This document shows, one piece after another, positions 28,701-36,174 of a stretch of 60,079 nt of DNA. The notes under the pieces were generated by a model. The model made no database searches, was not told the origin of the DNA, and worked only from the letters and a program-made list of their open reading frames with translations. The position numbers were made by a program, and so were the translations under genes. Position 1 is the first letter of the stretch; each line of letters starts with the position of its first letter. Location of the stretch: contig CAAGAW010000015.1 in assembly GCA_900767465.1 (NCBI GenBank), positions 1 through 60,079 on the forward strand. The letters are read 5' to 3'. This DNA is from Clostridia bacterium. Lineage in GTDB: Bacteria > Bacillota > Clostridia > Christensenellales > Pumilibacteraceae.

Positions 28701-29911
28701 ACGGAAACCGCGCTCGCGTTGTCGAAATACTCGTCCATAATCACGAACGAATACTCTACCGTGTTACCGGGAAGCGACGACCCCTCGACTGCGGTATAGC
28801 GAAGTTTGTACGATCCCGCGGCTTCGAGAATTTCGCCTGCCGCCGTCTCGTTATAGGTCGCGCCACCGTCCGTCGAATATTCGGCTTTCGCGCACACCAC
28901 AGAGTCGCTGCCGCGCACGGGGAAAGAATAACTTGCTTCCGGAACGGTAAAACTGTCTTTGTATTTAGCCTTGATTACGTTGTCGCCGAGCGAAATCTGC
29001 GGGATTTTCGCGTACTCGGCAAACCAACTCGGTTCCGCCGCGGCGGTTGCGTTCTCGAACGAGAACGTTTCGTCCGCGCCGTCGGCGCCTTTCGTGGTAA
29101 CCGACTCTATAAGGATAGGCGTAGTAATATCTTTGCTATTATAATTTTTCGATTTTGCAATATAGCTTACTGTAAATCCGTTCTCAAATGCGATTTTTTT
29201 AAGTCCGTAAAAGCTATTCGCTCCGTCGGAAGCCGAATATTCGTCGCTGTCGAACTTTGCTATGGTGTACTTTCCAGATTTTTTGCTGGGAGCATAGACG
29301 TTAAGAATTCCCGACTCGTTCCATTCCAGACCGAGACAACCCGAAATTCCGTTATCCCCTCCCGACATATCGCCGGCAAAAGGATAATAGATAACGGTAT
29401 CGCTTTCGGAAGTGTACTTTTCGTCGTAAATCGTTTTTGAATTGTCGTAATTCGTTGTGCGATAATGTCCTTCGTTGTCTTTTACGGCTGCGGCGGTGTA
29501 CCAACCACCCCAACCGCAATTGTAATATTCGACGTCAAAATAGTTATTTGCGTCGTTTACGTCGGCAAAACGAACCGTCAGATCAACACGCCCCGCCGCG
29601 CCGCTGCTTTGCTTTTCCGTCGGCAGAGAAAACGTAATCTTCATATCGGTTTTGAAAATTCCGTTAATTTTGCCGTTGTACGTGCCGCCTGTGGTTTCGG
29701 GCGAAATAAGTAAACCTTTGTGTATGTTACCCGACCCTTCGGCAGTTAAATCCTGTGCCGCCGTAACGGTTGCCCCGCTTACGGTTACGTAGCGCGTAGT
29801 ATCGAGAATCTCGTTGTCGGCGTTTGCCGAGCCGAGCGATACTATTCCGCCCGTTACGGCAATCGCCGCGATCATTATCGCTACGATTAAAATTTTACAT
29901 CTTTTTCCCAT
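25730..29911 (-). CDS. Giant surface protein: three repeated modules, Ig-like domains, Cys tail anchor
   Basis: 1393 residues. Signal peptide with cleavage after SANA (~31). Three copies of a ~250-residue beta-rich module (about 40-290, 395-640, 740-960) share VTHKGLLI-x-PAEEKGTYSGRING, NYFDVEY-like strands, GWYTAAAV and FYGLKKI-x-FENGF. They are separated by ~80-residue Ig-like linkers ending in IRYTAVEGSTLAGN. Four Ig/cadherin-like domains (~1000-1345) end in patterns such as YTASDEAGN. The tail is EKKGCGKQ, a hydrophobic helix and KKG, a tripartite C-terminal sorting-like signal. AAGGAG is 9 nt from the ATG. Divergent from the AraC gene with a likely shared control region; probably a glycan-binding surface protein. 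Confidence 0.75.
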   Translation of the reverse strand: MGKRCKILIVAIMIAAIAVTGGIVSLGSANADNEILDTTRYVTVSGATVTAAQDLTAEGSGNIHKGLLISPETTGGTYNGKINGIFKTDMKITFSLPTEKQSSGAAGRVDLTVRFADVNDANNYFDVEYYNCGWGGWYTAAAVKDNEGHYRTTNYDNSKTIYDEKYTSESDTVIYYPFAGDMSGGDNGISGCLGLEWNESGILNVYAPSKKSGKYTIAKFDSDEYSASDGANSFYGLKKIAFENGFTVSYIAKSKNYNSKDITTPILIESVTTKGADGADETFSFENATAAAEPSWFAEYAKIPQISLGDNVIKAKYKDSFTVPEASYSFPVRGSDSVVCAKAEYSTDGGATYNETAAGEILEAAGSYKLRYTAVEGSSLPGNTVEYSFVIMDEYFDNASAVSVTGATVTAGADKSGSVTHKGLLIEPAEEKGTYSGRINGIFAQGSTTIQFSSPGTSNQATATAIYFKFVDTNDSSNYFTVEYSQNGWYTGAAVGDNEGHYRTTRYDNPKKILEEKEEHGGDSAYNSIVYPWVGQKDSPIGKLFLDWDGSGVLTVSTTGHDPKVQPKSTLARFDSDIYASSDGESQFYGLKKINFENGFYVEFGIKANKAANNILLESIVNNGSAYDFAEEFVESVATPSWYTTYANIPQITVDGTFASMYTTGEGVTVPTATFVTLADPAAKAVAKIEYSKDGGAFAAIPADRKLTEKGNYVIRYTAVEGSTLAGNAIERSFRIVDEYFDMANVVSTVGATVTAGADKSGSVTHKGLLIAPAEEKGAYSGRINGTFNGNSSIKFNFVGTLYTGGNHNARAIDFAIRVADASDENNYFDIVWFRDGWNGWYNAAAVVDKNGNIRVARADDGIIFDKKTASADDNALNSLPYYGGNDSQSGMLEFVWEGDVLAIYSRSGKNERFALAKFDGTAAIDNDASPKTFGLGKIAFPNGYTISFNASAKGDENTVPLLLEEINGISLASKMLAPEKMVLDEENCALLGNEVVTVNGTNDVKTAAELGLGARFPYTVAFGSLTVRAEKTILATVPALNEYATTPLTYTYLGKTLNQSVTVVNTAPVVTLNVAATENFRMGGPNASTLTLGAGDVTATDLVDGKEGVTVKIYVKAPSADDFTEVTDGSAFAPTKTGEYIVKYVGVDKDGNASAGTTRSIVVIDGKVPVIVVDEIADSALIKSSITVPTATATDGGDETTPLDVTFKVIYKVNESDVTGEELSVAEGEKMTFDRAGTYVFVYYAIDADGNEIDKTFAVTVRPDTDRPVLTVEGGTDNVTATKGEEITVRSATAADEVDGTVTVTVKVTFGVTEVTVTDGKFVAENEGVYSVTYTASDEAGNTAEVTYSVAVSPVAAPEKKGCGKQTARDLAIMLGSLSAILAAALFVGKKG

Positions 29912-29977
29912 TTTTCTGTCTCCTTTTATATTTTCTGCCTTTTTAGGCGTTTTTACTTAATTTCGTTTTGCGTAAAC

Positions 29978-30006
29978 ATTATAAACCATTTTTTTCGGCT
30001 ATACAA
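29978..30006 (-). promoter_or_regulatory. Candidate promoter of the giant surface protein
   Basis: Minus strand TTGTAT (30006-30001), 17 bp, TATAAT (29983-29978). The -35 is weak, as expected for an activator-dependent promoter, and an AraC-type direct repeat lies 8 bp upstream of it. Confidence 0.5.
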
Positions 30007-30014
30007 TACGCTCA

Positions 30015-30043
30015 TTCCGCTAAAACATATAAATTTTCCGCTA
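30015..30043. promoter_or_regulatory. Candidate AraC operator: direct repeat with 21-bp period
   Basis: TTCCGCTA occurs at 30015-30022 and again at 30036-30043 in the same orientation, start-to-start 21 bp (two helical turns), with AT-rich flanks. This is the usual geometry for AraC-family half-sites. It lies between the divergent surface-protein and AraC promoters. Confidence 0.6.
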
Positions 30044-30088
30044 TTTTTACCTCCTTATGCAAAAAATACCGATAAATGACAAAAATCG

Positions 30089-30117
30089 TTGACAAAAACG
30101 ATTCGGTGAGTTACAAT
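30089..30117 (+). promoter_or_regulatory. Promoter of the AraC-family gene
   Basis: TTGACA (30089-30094), 17 bp, TACAAT (30112-30117). Transcription is predicted to start at about 30124, exactly at an ATG, so the mRNA may be leaderless. Confidence 0.8.
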
Positions 30118-30123
30118 TTCGGT

Positions 30124-31035
30124 ATGAGAGAAGAATGGAACCACAACACGGGCATACGCTCGATAATAATGGACACGCCACAGGTAGACGTGCATATAAT
30201 CGGGTTTGCGATCGAACGCAACGCGCCCGACGCTTCGCCTTGCGACGCTTCGATATACGATTATTTTACGATTCATTACATTCTCGACGGGCACGGCTGG
30301 GCGATTTACGACGGCGTTAAGCGCGAGATTCAGACGGACAACGTTTTCGTGCTTTTTCCCGGACAGAAAGTGACGTACAGTCAGGACGAGACGGACTCGT
30401 GGACGATGGGCTGGTGTACGCTTAACGGTATGAAAGTCGCACAATACCTCGAACGCGCGGGAATCGACCCCACGAACCCGATAGTTCACGTCGGACACAA
30501 CAAAACTTTACGGCGAATTTTTTCCGAAACGCCGTATATTTGCGAAAAATCTCCCGAATTTTCGGACGTTATCGCGCTGTCCGCGTTTTACGGGATAATC
30601 GCGGCGATAAGCGCGTCCGCCGATCAGGGCAAACGCATAAGGATTCGCCGGACCGAACAACGACACGTTTCGGACGCGATCGTTTATATCAACAAAAACT
30701 ACTCGGATCCCGATCTTCGGCTGGATACGGTGGCGAACGAACTCGGCGTGACGCCGAAGTATTTGTCCGCGATTTTCAAGCGCGTTACCGGACAAACTTT
30801 TAATAAGTTCGTCGCAAACAAGCGCATTTCCGTTGCAAACGGTATGATGGAAGAAGGCCATACTTCCGTGTCGGATATAGCCTACGCCTGCGGCTTCAAG
30901 TCCCCGTATTATTTTTCAAACGTGTATCGGAAATTCAATCGCGACTCGCCTAAAACGCATATTAAGCGCGTAGCCGCTCCCAAAAAAATAGTCGTAGAAA
31001 AGAAAAAACGCAATCACCCGACGAAAAAACGCTAA
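30124..31035 (+). CDS. AraC-family transcriptional regulator
   Basis: 303 residues from the ATG at 30124. The N-terminal half is a cupin-type sugar-sensing domain (YFTIHYILDGHGW, VFVLFPGQKVTY). The C-terminal ~100 residues carry two helix-turn-helix motifs: LRLDTVANELGVTPKYLSAIF and the AraC signature SVSDIAYACGFKSPYYFSNVY. A Lys/Arg-rich tail follows. An upstream in-frame ATG at 30076 precedes the promoter and is unlikely. ATG 30169 is possible but also lacks a ribosome binding site. Placed next to the surface protein and transporter operon, it probably activates glycan-use genes. Confidence 0.9.
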   Translation: MREEWNHNTGIRSIIMDTPQVDVHIIGFAIERNAPDASPCDASIYDYFTIHYILDGHGWAIYDGVKREIQTDNVFVLFPGQKVTYSQDETDSWTMGWCTLNGMKVAQYLERAGIDPTNPIVHVGHNKTLRRIFSETPYICEKSPEFSDVIALSAFYGIIAAISASADQGKRIRIRRTEQRHVSDAIVYINKNYSDPDLRLDTVANELGVTPKYLSAIFKRVTGQTFNKFVANKRISVANGMMEEGHTSVSDIAYACGFKSPYYFSNVYRKFNRDSPKTHIKRVAAPKKIVVEKKKRNHPTKKR

Positions 31036-31065
31036 TGCGGCGGTGTGCCACCGCATTAGCGTTTT
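31028..31065 (+). terminator. Terminator of the AraC-family gene
   Basis: Perfect 13-bp stem AACGCTAATGCGG / CCGCATTAGCGTT, 10-nt loop, ending TTTT. The stop codon TAA (31033-31035) lies inside the 5' arm. The inner part GCGGCGGTGTGCCACCGC resembles the GGCGGTGAGCC repeat unit. Confidence 0.8.
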
Positions 31066-31074
31066 GGGTGTAGC

Positions 31075-31445
31075 CGCGTACGGTTGTTTCCGTTTCTCCC
31101 GCGGGGGATTTCTCGACTAACGCTCGAAATGACAAACGTGACCGATTGGATTATAATGTCATTTCGACCGAAGTGAGGACGACTGTCCGAACGCAGTGGA
31201 GAAATCCCCCACGACAGAAGTTTTTTATTCGTGTTCGTATCGTCCGCCTTCCCTTCCGGGAGATTGCCACGCTTCGGCCGCAATAACAATGCTTTTATGA
31301 TTTCCGATTGGATTATAATGTCATTTCAACCGGAGTGAGAACGAAGTCCGAACGCAGCGGAGAAATCCCCCGCGGGAAAAGATTTTTATCCGATTCGCGG
31401 CGTAGCCGTCGGTAGGGCGGGACGCCCTCGTCCCGCCGCTTTACA
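31075..31445. repeat. Composite intergenic repeat island
   Basis: Downstream of the AraC gene are three copies of type C (GTCATTTCGACCGAAGTGAGGAC...GAGAAATCCCCC): inverted at 31099-31137, direct at 31159-31215 and 31319-31372. A type B fragment (GGGAGATTGCCACGCTTCGGCCGCAATAACAATG) is at 31258-31291 and a type E unit (GTCGGTAGGGCGGGACGCC...CCGCCG) at 31409-31440. No gene is supported between 31036 and 31522. Confidence 0.85.
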
Positions 31446-31498
31446 AACGCCGCCGAACTGCAATCCTGCATCCGGTCGGTTCGCTTTCCTTTGTAAAA

Positions 31499-31516
31499 CG
31501 GGAAAGCGTTTTTAAT
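31499..31516 (-). terminator. Weak terminator-like hairpin after the MATE gene
   Basis: Minus strand AAAACG-CTTTCC-CGTTTT, a 6-bp stem just past the MATE stop. Short, so only a tentative call. Confidence 0.3.
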
Positions 31517-31522
31517 TTGCCT

Positions 31523-32998
31523 CTACTCTTTTTCTTTGACCGTAACGGGGAAAGTTTTGCGGTAGACGATCGCAAAATAGATAATTTCGGCGATTGCGGT
31601 TATCGTCCACGAGCAAGGATACAGCAGATACAGCGAAATAATGGTATGGAAATGCGCGAAAATCGTGAAAATCCACGCGATACGGAACACGCAAGATCCC
31701 ATAATTACGATAATCGACGGCACGAGACTTTTGCCGAGTCCGCGCGACGCTGCGATCGTACAGTCCATAAACGCGGATATCGCATAACTGAGCCCCATAA
31801 CGCGCAGTCTGTCCATACCTCGCTCGACAACGATCGGTTTCGAGGTGAACAGAGCGAGGAACGTTTCGCCGAAGAACACGAGAAAACCGCCCATAATCGC
31901 AGCCACGACAAACGCGTAACCCATGGATATAAAATAACTTTTTTTGACCCGGTCGCGATTGCCCGCGCCGTACGACTGCCCCATAAAAGACGAGCAAGCC
32001 GTGTAAAAAGCCGCCATAACGTCGTACACGAGCGCGTCGGCGTTCTGGGCGGCAACGCTCCCCTCGACCGTGTCGGGGTCGAAGGAGTTTACTCCGCTCT
32101 GGGTAAAGAGGTTTGCGAGTTGGAAAATGGCGTTCTGAACGCCCGAAGCAAGACCGAGCGCGAGAATCTCTCTTGTCTGAACAGGCGAGAAACGAAGCGA
32201 TTTAAACGACAGTCCGTAACACTCGTTTTTTTTGCGAAAAAGCGCAATAAGCACCAAAAATCCCGATACGTATTGAGAAATTATGCTCGCGATTCCCACG
32301 CCCGCGACGTCGAGACCGACGACGATTACGAAGAAAAGATTGAGAACCACGTTGATTATTCCGGCTATAACGAGGTATACGAGCGGACGACGGGTATTGC
32401 CGATCGCCGAGTAAATTCCGTTGCCGCAGTTATACGCCGCAAGCGCGGGCATTCCGAGAAAGTAAATCCGAAGATACAGCGTTGCGCCGTCCAGAAATTC
32501 CTCTTTCGTGCCGAGAATCCGAAGAAGCGGGCGGGCGAATCCGACGCCGATCGAAAGCAGAATAACGCCGACGATAAGGCTTATAAGAAGCGCGGAATGA
32601 GTGGATTTTCGCACCCCGTCGTCGTTTTTCGCGCCGTAATAGCGCGCGACTATCGCGTTTATGCCGCCGCCCACGCCCAAAAGCACGCCCGTGAACATCG
32701 CCACGACCGTCGTCGTCGAGCCGACCGCTCCGAGCGAACCGTCCCGACCGAACCTGCCGACTACCGCCACGTCCGCCATATTGAAAAGCACCTGCAAAAC
32801 GTTGCTAAGAACAAGCGGCAGGCTGAAAATAAGTATCTTTTTAAAAAGCGAACCTTGCGTAAGATCTTCCTGTCCGCTCTTTTTCTTGTTCGGGGATCCG
32901 GTATTACAGCCGTCGCCGCTTGATCCGGTTGCGGCGGGATTTGCGGTTACGGCTGTCGGATCGTCCGTTATATTAAGATTGTTTGTCGAATCGCGCAT
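31523..32998 (-). CDS. MATE-family multidrug/metabolite efflux transporter
   Basis: 491 residues from the ATG at 32998. A ~45-residue polar N-terminus is followed by twelve membrane helices. Helix 1 reads LIFSLPLVLSNVLQVLFNMADVAVVGRF, a typical MATE start, and the second half repeats the pattern (SGVQNAIFQLANLFTQSGV). These are Na+- or H+-driven exporters; the substrate is unknown. The start lies 10 nt after a strong -10 box and has no Shine-Dalgarno, so translation may be nearly leaderless. It is monocistronic, after the MBL operon terminator. Confidence 0.9.
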   Translation of the reverse strand: MRDSTNNLNITDDPTAVTANPAATGSSGDGCNTGSPNKKKSGQEDLTQGSLFKKILIFSLPLVLSNVLQVLFNMADVAVVGRFGRDGSLGAVGSTTTVVAMFTGVLLGVGGGINAIVARYYGAKNDDGVRKSTHSALLISLIVGVILLSIGVGFARPLLRILGTKEEFLDGATLYLRIYFLGMPALAAYNCGNGIYSAIGNTRRPLVYLVIAGIINVVLNLFFVIVVGLDVAGVGIASIISQYVSGFLVLIALFRKKNECYGLSFKSLRFSPVQTREILALGLASGVQNAIFQLANLFTQSGVNSFDPDTVEGSVAAQNADALVYDVMAAFYTACSSFMGQSYGAGNRDRVKKSYFISMGYAFVVAAIMGGFLVFFGETFLALFTSKPIVVERGMDRLRVMGLSYAISAFMDCTIAASRGLGKSLVPSIIVIMGSCVFRIAWIFTIFAHFHTIISLYLLYPCSWTITAIAEIIYFAIVYRKTFPVTVKEKE

Positions 32999-33008
32999 AC
33001 CCGAGAGC

Positions 33009-33037
33009 ATTATAACACCGGTCGGGTAAGAAATCAA
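33009..33037 (-). promoter_or_regulatory. MATE gene promoter, extended -10
   Basis: Minus strand TTGATT (33037-33032), 17 bp, TGT-TATAAT (33014-33009). Predicted start of transcription is ~33002, only ~4 nt before ATG 32998. Confidence 0.8.
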
Positions 33038-33105
33038 GCGTTTTCCGAGCGGGCGAAAATGAAATTATTTACACGAACGGCGCAAGGTACTTTGCCGTTT
33101 TCGAC

Positions 33106-33130
33106 AAAAAAAGACGAAGCCTCCTTCGCC
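33106..33130 (-). terminator. Terminator of the rplI-MBL operon
   Basis: Minus strand GGCGAAG-GAGG-CTTCGTC followed by seven T. It lies 35 nt after the MBL stop and upstream of the MATE promoter. Confidence 0.85.
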
Positions 33131-33164
33131 TTTTTCGTGTTTATCTCGTTATATTTACCGTCGT

Positions 33165-34637
33165 TTATCTTCTCTTCGCTTTTTTCGTTACCGTGCGGAT
33201 AAGCGGCTCGACGATAAGGATCAGGAACACGACGGCGAAAATGCAAATCGCGATATACCGCCAGTCTACCGAAGTCGATTCGGAGCGGACTACGGCGTTT
33301 GCTCCGTGGAAAAGTTGGAACTCGCCCGCTGCGTCCGCGTGAACGCTGAGTACGATCGAACCGTTGCGGTCGGTGCGGAGTACGTTTTCGTCCTTGATAC
33401 CGTCGGCGCGGAACTGTTCGAGTTTCTCCTGATGCGGGTGACCGTAACTGTTACCGAACCCGCAACTTATAACCATAAGCACGTTACCGATATTATTTTT
33501 TGTCGTAATCGCTTCGATAAACGCGGAACTCGTACTCGTGCGGCTGCCGTGATGACCCGCTTTTATAACGTCCACCGTAAAGTCGTCGGTAAACACCGCG
33601 AATTTATCTTCCGCTACCGACTTGCCTTTCGCTTTTCCGACCTTTTCGACGAACTCCGCCTCGCCCTCTTTTTCGCAGTCGCCCGTAAGCGCAAAACGCT
33701 TATCTCCGAATTCGAGAATCATAATGGGCGAATAGTTGTTCCAGTCGGTATAGTTGTCGCTGTTCGGTCCGTAAAAAGACAATTTGTAGTCGTAATCGGG
33801 ATTGCCGTCGTTATCCTTATCGTCCGCCACGATCGGGTCGAGGTTAACCGAATTTATATATACGTTTTCGGCGTTTTTGCACCCCGCCTCGATCGCGTTT
33901 TTGTACGCGCGGGTATCTTTGGTGCGATAATCCTTCATATTTTTAAGCGACGGATCGACGTAAACTTCGCCGGATTTCTTGTCTTTGTAATTTGCCGCGA
34001 CGTTAGGGCGATAGAAATTAACCGCGGGATACTTGTCGAGTACGTCCGCCATCGAACCGCAATGATCGCTGTCCGAATGGGTGAGAATTACGTAATCGAA
34101 CTTATCCATCGTCTTGCCGTCTTTCGTCTTGATGTTCTTATCTATGTAATCAAGAACGGCGTTCGTATTTTCGGTTTTTCCGTCCGCGCAGTCGATAAGC
34201 ATCTTTTTGTCGTCGGGAAGTTCGACTATGCACGCGTCGCCCTGTCCGACGTCCACGAAATGCACGTTGAGCGCGCCTTTGTCCTTAGCCGCCGCGACTA
34301 CTTCGGCGTTCGTTTGTCCGTTGTACTCGCCCGTATCGGTTTGTTTCGTAAGACCGAGCGCGACGTTGATACGGTTTTCCCAGATCATGCTCACGCCTAA
34401 AATCACGCCGACTAAAACGGTAATGATTATTCTTGCTTTCCAGCCGATCTTTTTCGCGACCGCTCTGCCCGCTTTTACCGCGACGGAATCGGAAGAACCT
34501 CCCGACGAAGAAGAACGTGCGGACGTCGTTTTGCCCGACGAAGAACTCTTTTTGCCCGTCGATTTTTTACCCGAACTTTTCGAGCCGGATTTCGAGCCGC
34601 CGCCCGATGATTTGCGCTTTTTGTCGTCGTCTGCCAT
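33165..34637 (-). CDS. Membrane-anchored metallo-beta-lactamase-fold protein (ComEC C-terminal type)
   Basis: 490 residues. A Ser/Lys/Gly-rich cytosolic stretch (~1-60) precedes a membrane helix (IIITVLVGVILGVSMIW, ~68-84). Then comes an extracellular MBL domain with VHFVDVGQGDACIVELP and the metal motif LTHSDSDHCGS, plus a late GHHGS. A second helix near the C-terminus (YIAICIFAVVFLILIVEPLI) precedes a basic tail. The MBL domain is of the ComEC/Rec2 C-terminal type, but the competence channel domain is absent. It may be a surface phosphodiesterase or nuclease. The ribosome binding site lies in the end of the patatin gene, so the two are coupled. Confidence 0.8.
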   Translation of the reverse strand: MADDDKKRKSSGGGSKSGSKSSGKKSTGKKSSSSGKTTSARSSSSGGSSDSVAVKAGRAVAKKIGWKARIIITVLVGVILGVSMIWENRINVALGLTKQTDTGEYNGQTNAEVVAAAKDKGALNVHFVDVGQGDACIVELPDDKKMLIDCADGKTENTNAVLDYIDKNIKTKDGKTMDKFDYVILTHSDSDHCGSMADVLDKYPAVNFYRPNVAANYKDKKSGEVYVDPSLKNMKDYRTKDTRAYKNAIEAGCKNAENVYINSVNLDPIVADDKDNDGNPDYDYKLSFYGPNSDNYTDWNNYSPIMILEFGDKRFALTGDCEKEGEAEFVEKVGKAKGKSVAEDKFAVFTDDFTVDVIKAGHHGSRTSTSSAFIEAITTKNNIGNVLMVISCGFGNSYGHPHQEKLEQFRADGIKDENVLRTDRNGSIVLSVHADAAGEFQLFHGANAVVRSESTSVDWRYIAICIFAVVFLILIVEPLIRTVTKKAKRR

Positions 34638-34640
34638 AAG

Positions 34641-35531
34641 TTACCTCTTGAAAATTTCGGCGATTTCGTTTATTTTTGCTTTTGCCGCTTCGTAGCCGAG
34701 CCGATACATTTCTTCGTATCCCGTTTTGTCGGACGAACGGAACGCGGACAGGTCGGGCGCGACTATTACGTCCGAATTTATAAGTCCGTCGCGCGACGCG
34801 TTGGACCCCATAATGTCGAAAGTCGCTTTTAAGACGGGAATTATTCCAAGTTCGCTCGTTCCTCCGCCGCGGGTCGGGTTTACGTCCACCGTAACCACGT
34901 AGTCCGCGCCGAGCATACGGCACACGTCGGCGGGAATATTATTAAGAAGTCCGCCGTCCACGAGGTGCATTTCGCCCACCACGAGCGGTCTGAACGCGAG
35001 CGGAACGGTAGAAGAGGCCGCAACCGCCGTGCCTAAATCTCCTTTGTCGAGTATAACCTGCCTTCCTTCAACAAGGTCGGTAGCCACCGCCGCGAACTTT
35101 TTGGGCAAGTCCTCTATATTTCTCTCGCCCGCGAGATCGGTTATTATTTTAGCGATTTTGCGGCTGTCGTCCGGCTGAAAAAAGAATCCTTTGCGAATAT
35201 CTTTGACTTCCAGAAGCGAGCCGTACGACCACATACGTTCGGGACTGATCCCGGCCGCGTAAAGCCCGCCGATAATCGAGCCGACGCTCGTTCCGACGAC
35301 GAGGTCGAAGTCGAACCCCGCCTCGCGGAACGCTTTAATCGCGCCGATATGAGCGTATCCCCTCGCTCCGCCTCCGCCGAGACAAAGCGCGACTTTGGCT
35401 TTACGCACGATTTTGCCTCGTTTCTTTTCCTCTTTTTTGCGGTCTTTCCTCTCCAGCCGAAGCTGACGTTCGATCGCCTTTTCGTGTTTGGTTTTCTTTT
35501 CGCCGCGGCGAAAAATATCCCGTAATTTCAT
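34641..35531 (-). CDS. Patatin-like phospholipase family protein (RssA-like)
   Basis: 296 residues. After a Lys/Arg-rich N-terminus come the patatin elements: oxyanion loop LGGGGARGYAHIG (~50-62), nucleophile elbow GTSVGS and the DGG dyad motif LVDGGLLNNIP. These form the Ser-Asp dyad of a lipid acyl hydrolase, presumably acting on membrane lipids from the cytosol. No signal peptide. It starts 1 bp after the ECF-S stop and ends 3 bp before the MBL gene, so it belongs to the rplI operon. Confidence 0.88.
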   Translation of the reverse strand: MKLRDIFRRGEKKTKHEKAIERQLRLERKDRKKEEKKRGKIVRKAKVALCLGGGGARGYAHIGAIKAFREAGFDFDLVVGTSVGSIIGGLYAAGISPERMWSYGSLLEVKDIRKGFFFQPDDSRKIAKIITDLAGERNIEDLPKKFAAVATDLVEGRQVILDKGDLGTAVAASSTVPLAFRPLVVGEMHLVDGGLLNNIPADVCRMLGADYVVTVDVNPTRGGGTSELGIIPVLKATFDIMGSNASRDGLINSDVIVAPDLSAFRSSDKTGYEEMYRLGYEAAKAKINEIAEIFKR

Positions 35532-35532
35532 T

Positions 35533-36153
35533 TTATTCTCCGTCGTCCGACGAAGTTTCGGTTTTTTCGTCGGCGGATTCGTCCGCGCTCGTTTCGTAAT
35601 GTTTCTCGTCGTGAGGAACTTCGCGTACGTCTCTGACGACCTTACCTTTCGGTTCGGCGTCGAACAGTTCGGGAAGGCGCGGAAGAACGACGAACGCTAT
35701 CGCCATACTTACGCTGACCTGAATAAGCGAACTGAGAAGGCTGAGACAGCCCGCCGCTATTCCGTACAGAATAAAGTCGGTGAAAAAGTAGCCCGCGATA
35801 ACGCACAGCGAACCGAGAACCATCGAAAGAATACGGCGAACGACCCATTTTTGAGTGTGAAAAAGGCGTTTGTACGCCCAGCCGCACACGAAACCTTCGG
35901 CGGCTTTTACCACGAGCGTGAACGCGGCGTAAACCACGTATCCGCTGAAAATGTCGGCAAGAGCCGAGCCGATTCCGCCCACGATCGCGCCGGCGACCGG
36001 ACCTAAAAGCGAAGCGGCGAGGAAAATCACGGCGTCGCCGAAGTTGACGTAGCCGTTGCCCATAGGAATCTGAACGAACACGGTGAGGCCGCAGCAAAGC
36101 GCCATCATCATAGCAAGCATTACGACGTAGAGCGTCGTCTTTTTCCTTTCCAT
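35533..36153 (-). CDS. ECF transporter S component (substrate-binding membrane subunit)
   Basis: 206 residues with five to six membrane helices. The N-terminal MMMALCCGLTVFVQIPMGNGYVNFGDAVIFL and GPVAGAIVGGIGSALADI match ECF-type S subunits of the riboflavin/folate/pantothenate-like group. The C-terminal ~40 residues are charged and cytosolic. It would capture a vitamin or its precursor and use the shared EcfA/EcfA'/EcfT module encoded elsewhere. No riboswitch is present, since it is inside the rplI operon 21 bp after that gene, so the substrate is open. Confidence 0.82.
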   Translation of the reverse strand: MERKKTTLYVVMLAMMMALCCGLTVFVQIPMGNGYVNFGDAVIFLAASLLGPVAGAIVGGIGSALADIFSGYVVYAAFTLVVKAAEGFVCGWAYKRLFHTQKWVVRRILSMVLGSLCVIAGYFFTDFILYGIAAGCLSLLSSLIQVSVSMAIAFVVLPRLPELFDAEPKGKVVRDVREVPHDEKHYETSADESADEKTETSSDDGE

Positions 36154-36174
36154 GTTACCTGTACCTCCGACCGG

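Noticed and set aside
25667..29440. 1257-codon open frame on the plus strand
   Set aside because: It is exactly antisense to the giant surface protein, has Arg/Val-biased composition, no ribosome binding site and no domain; a codon-bias shadow.
29912..30123. Riboswitch or leader peptide in the AraC-surface protein gap
   Set aside because: The surface-protein leader is short and shows no stable hairpin or terminator; the direct repeats fit DNA-binding control better.
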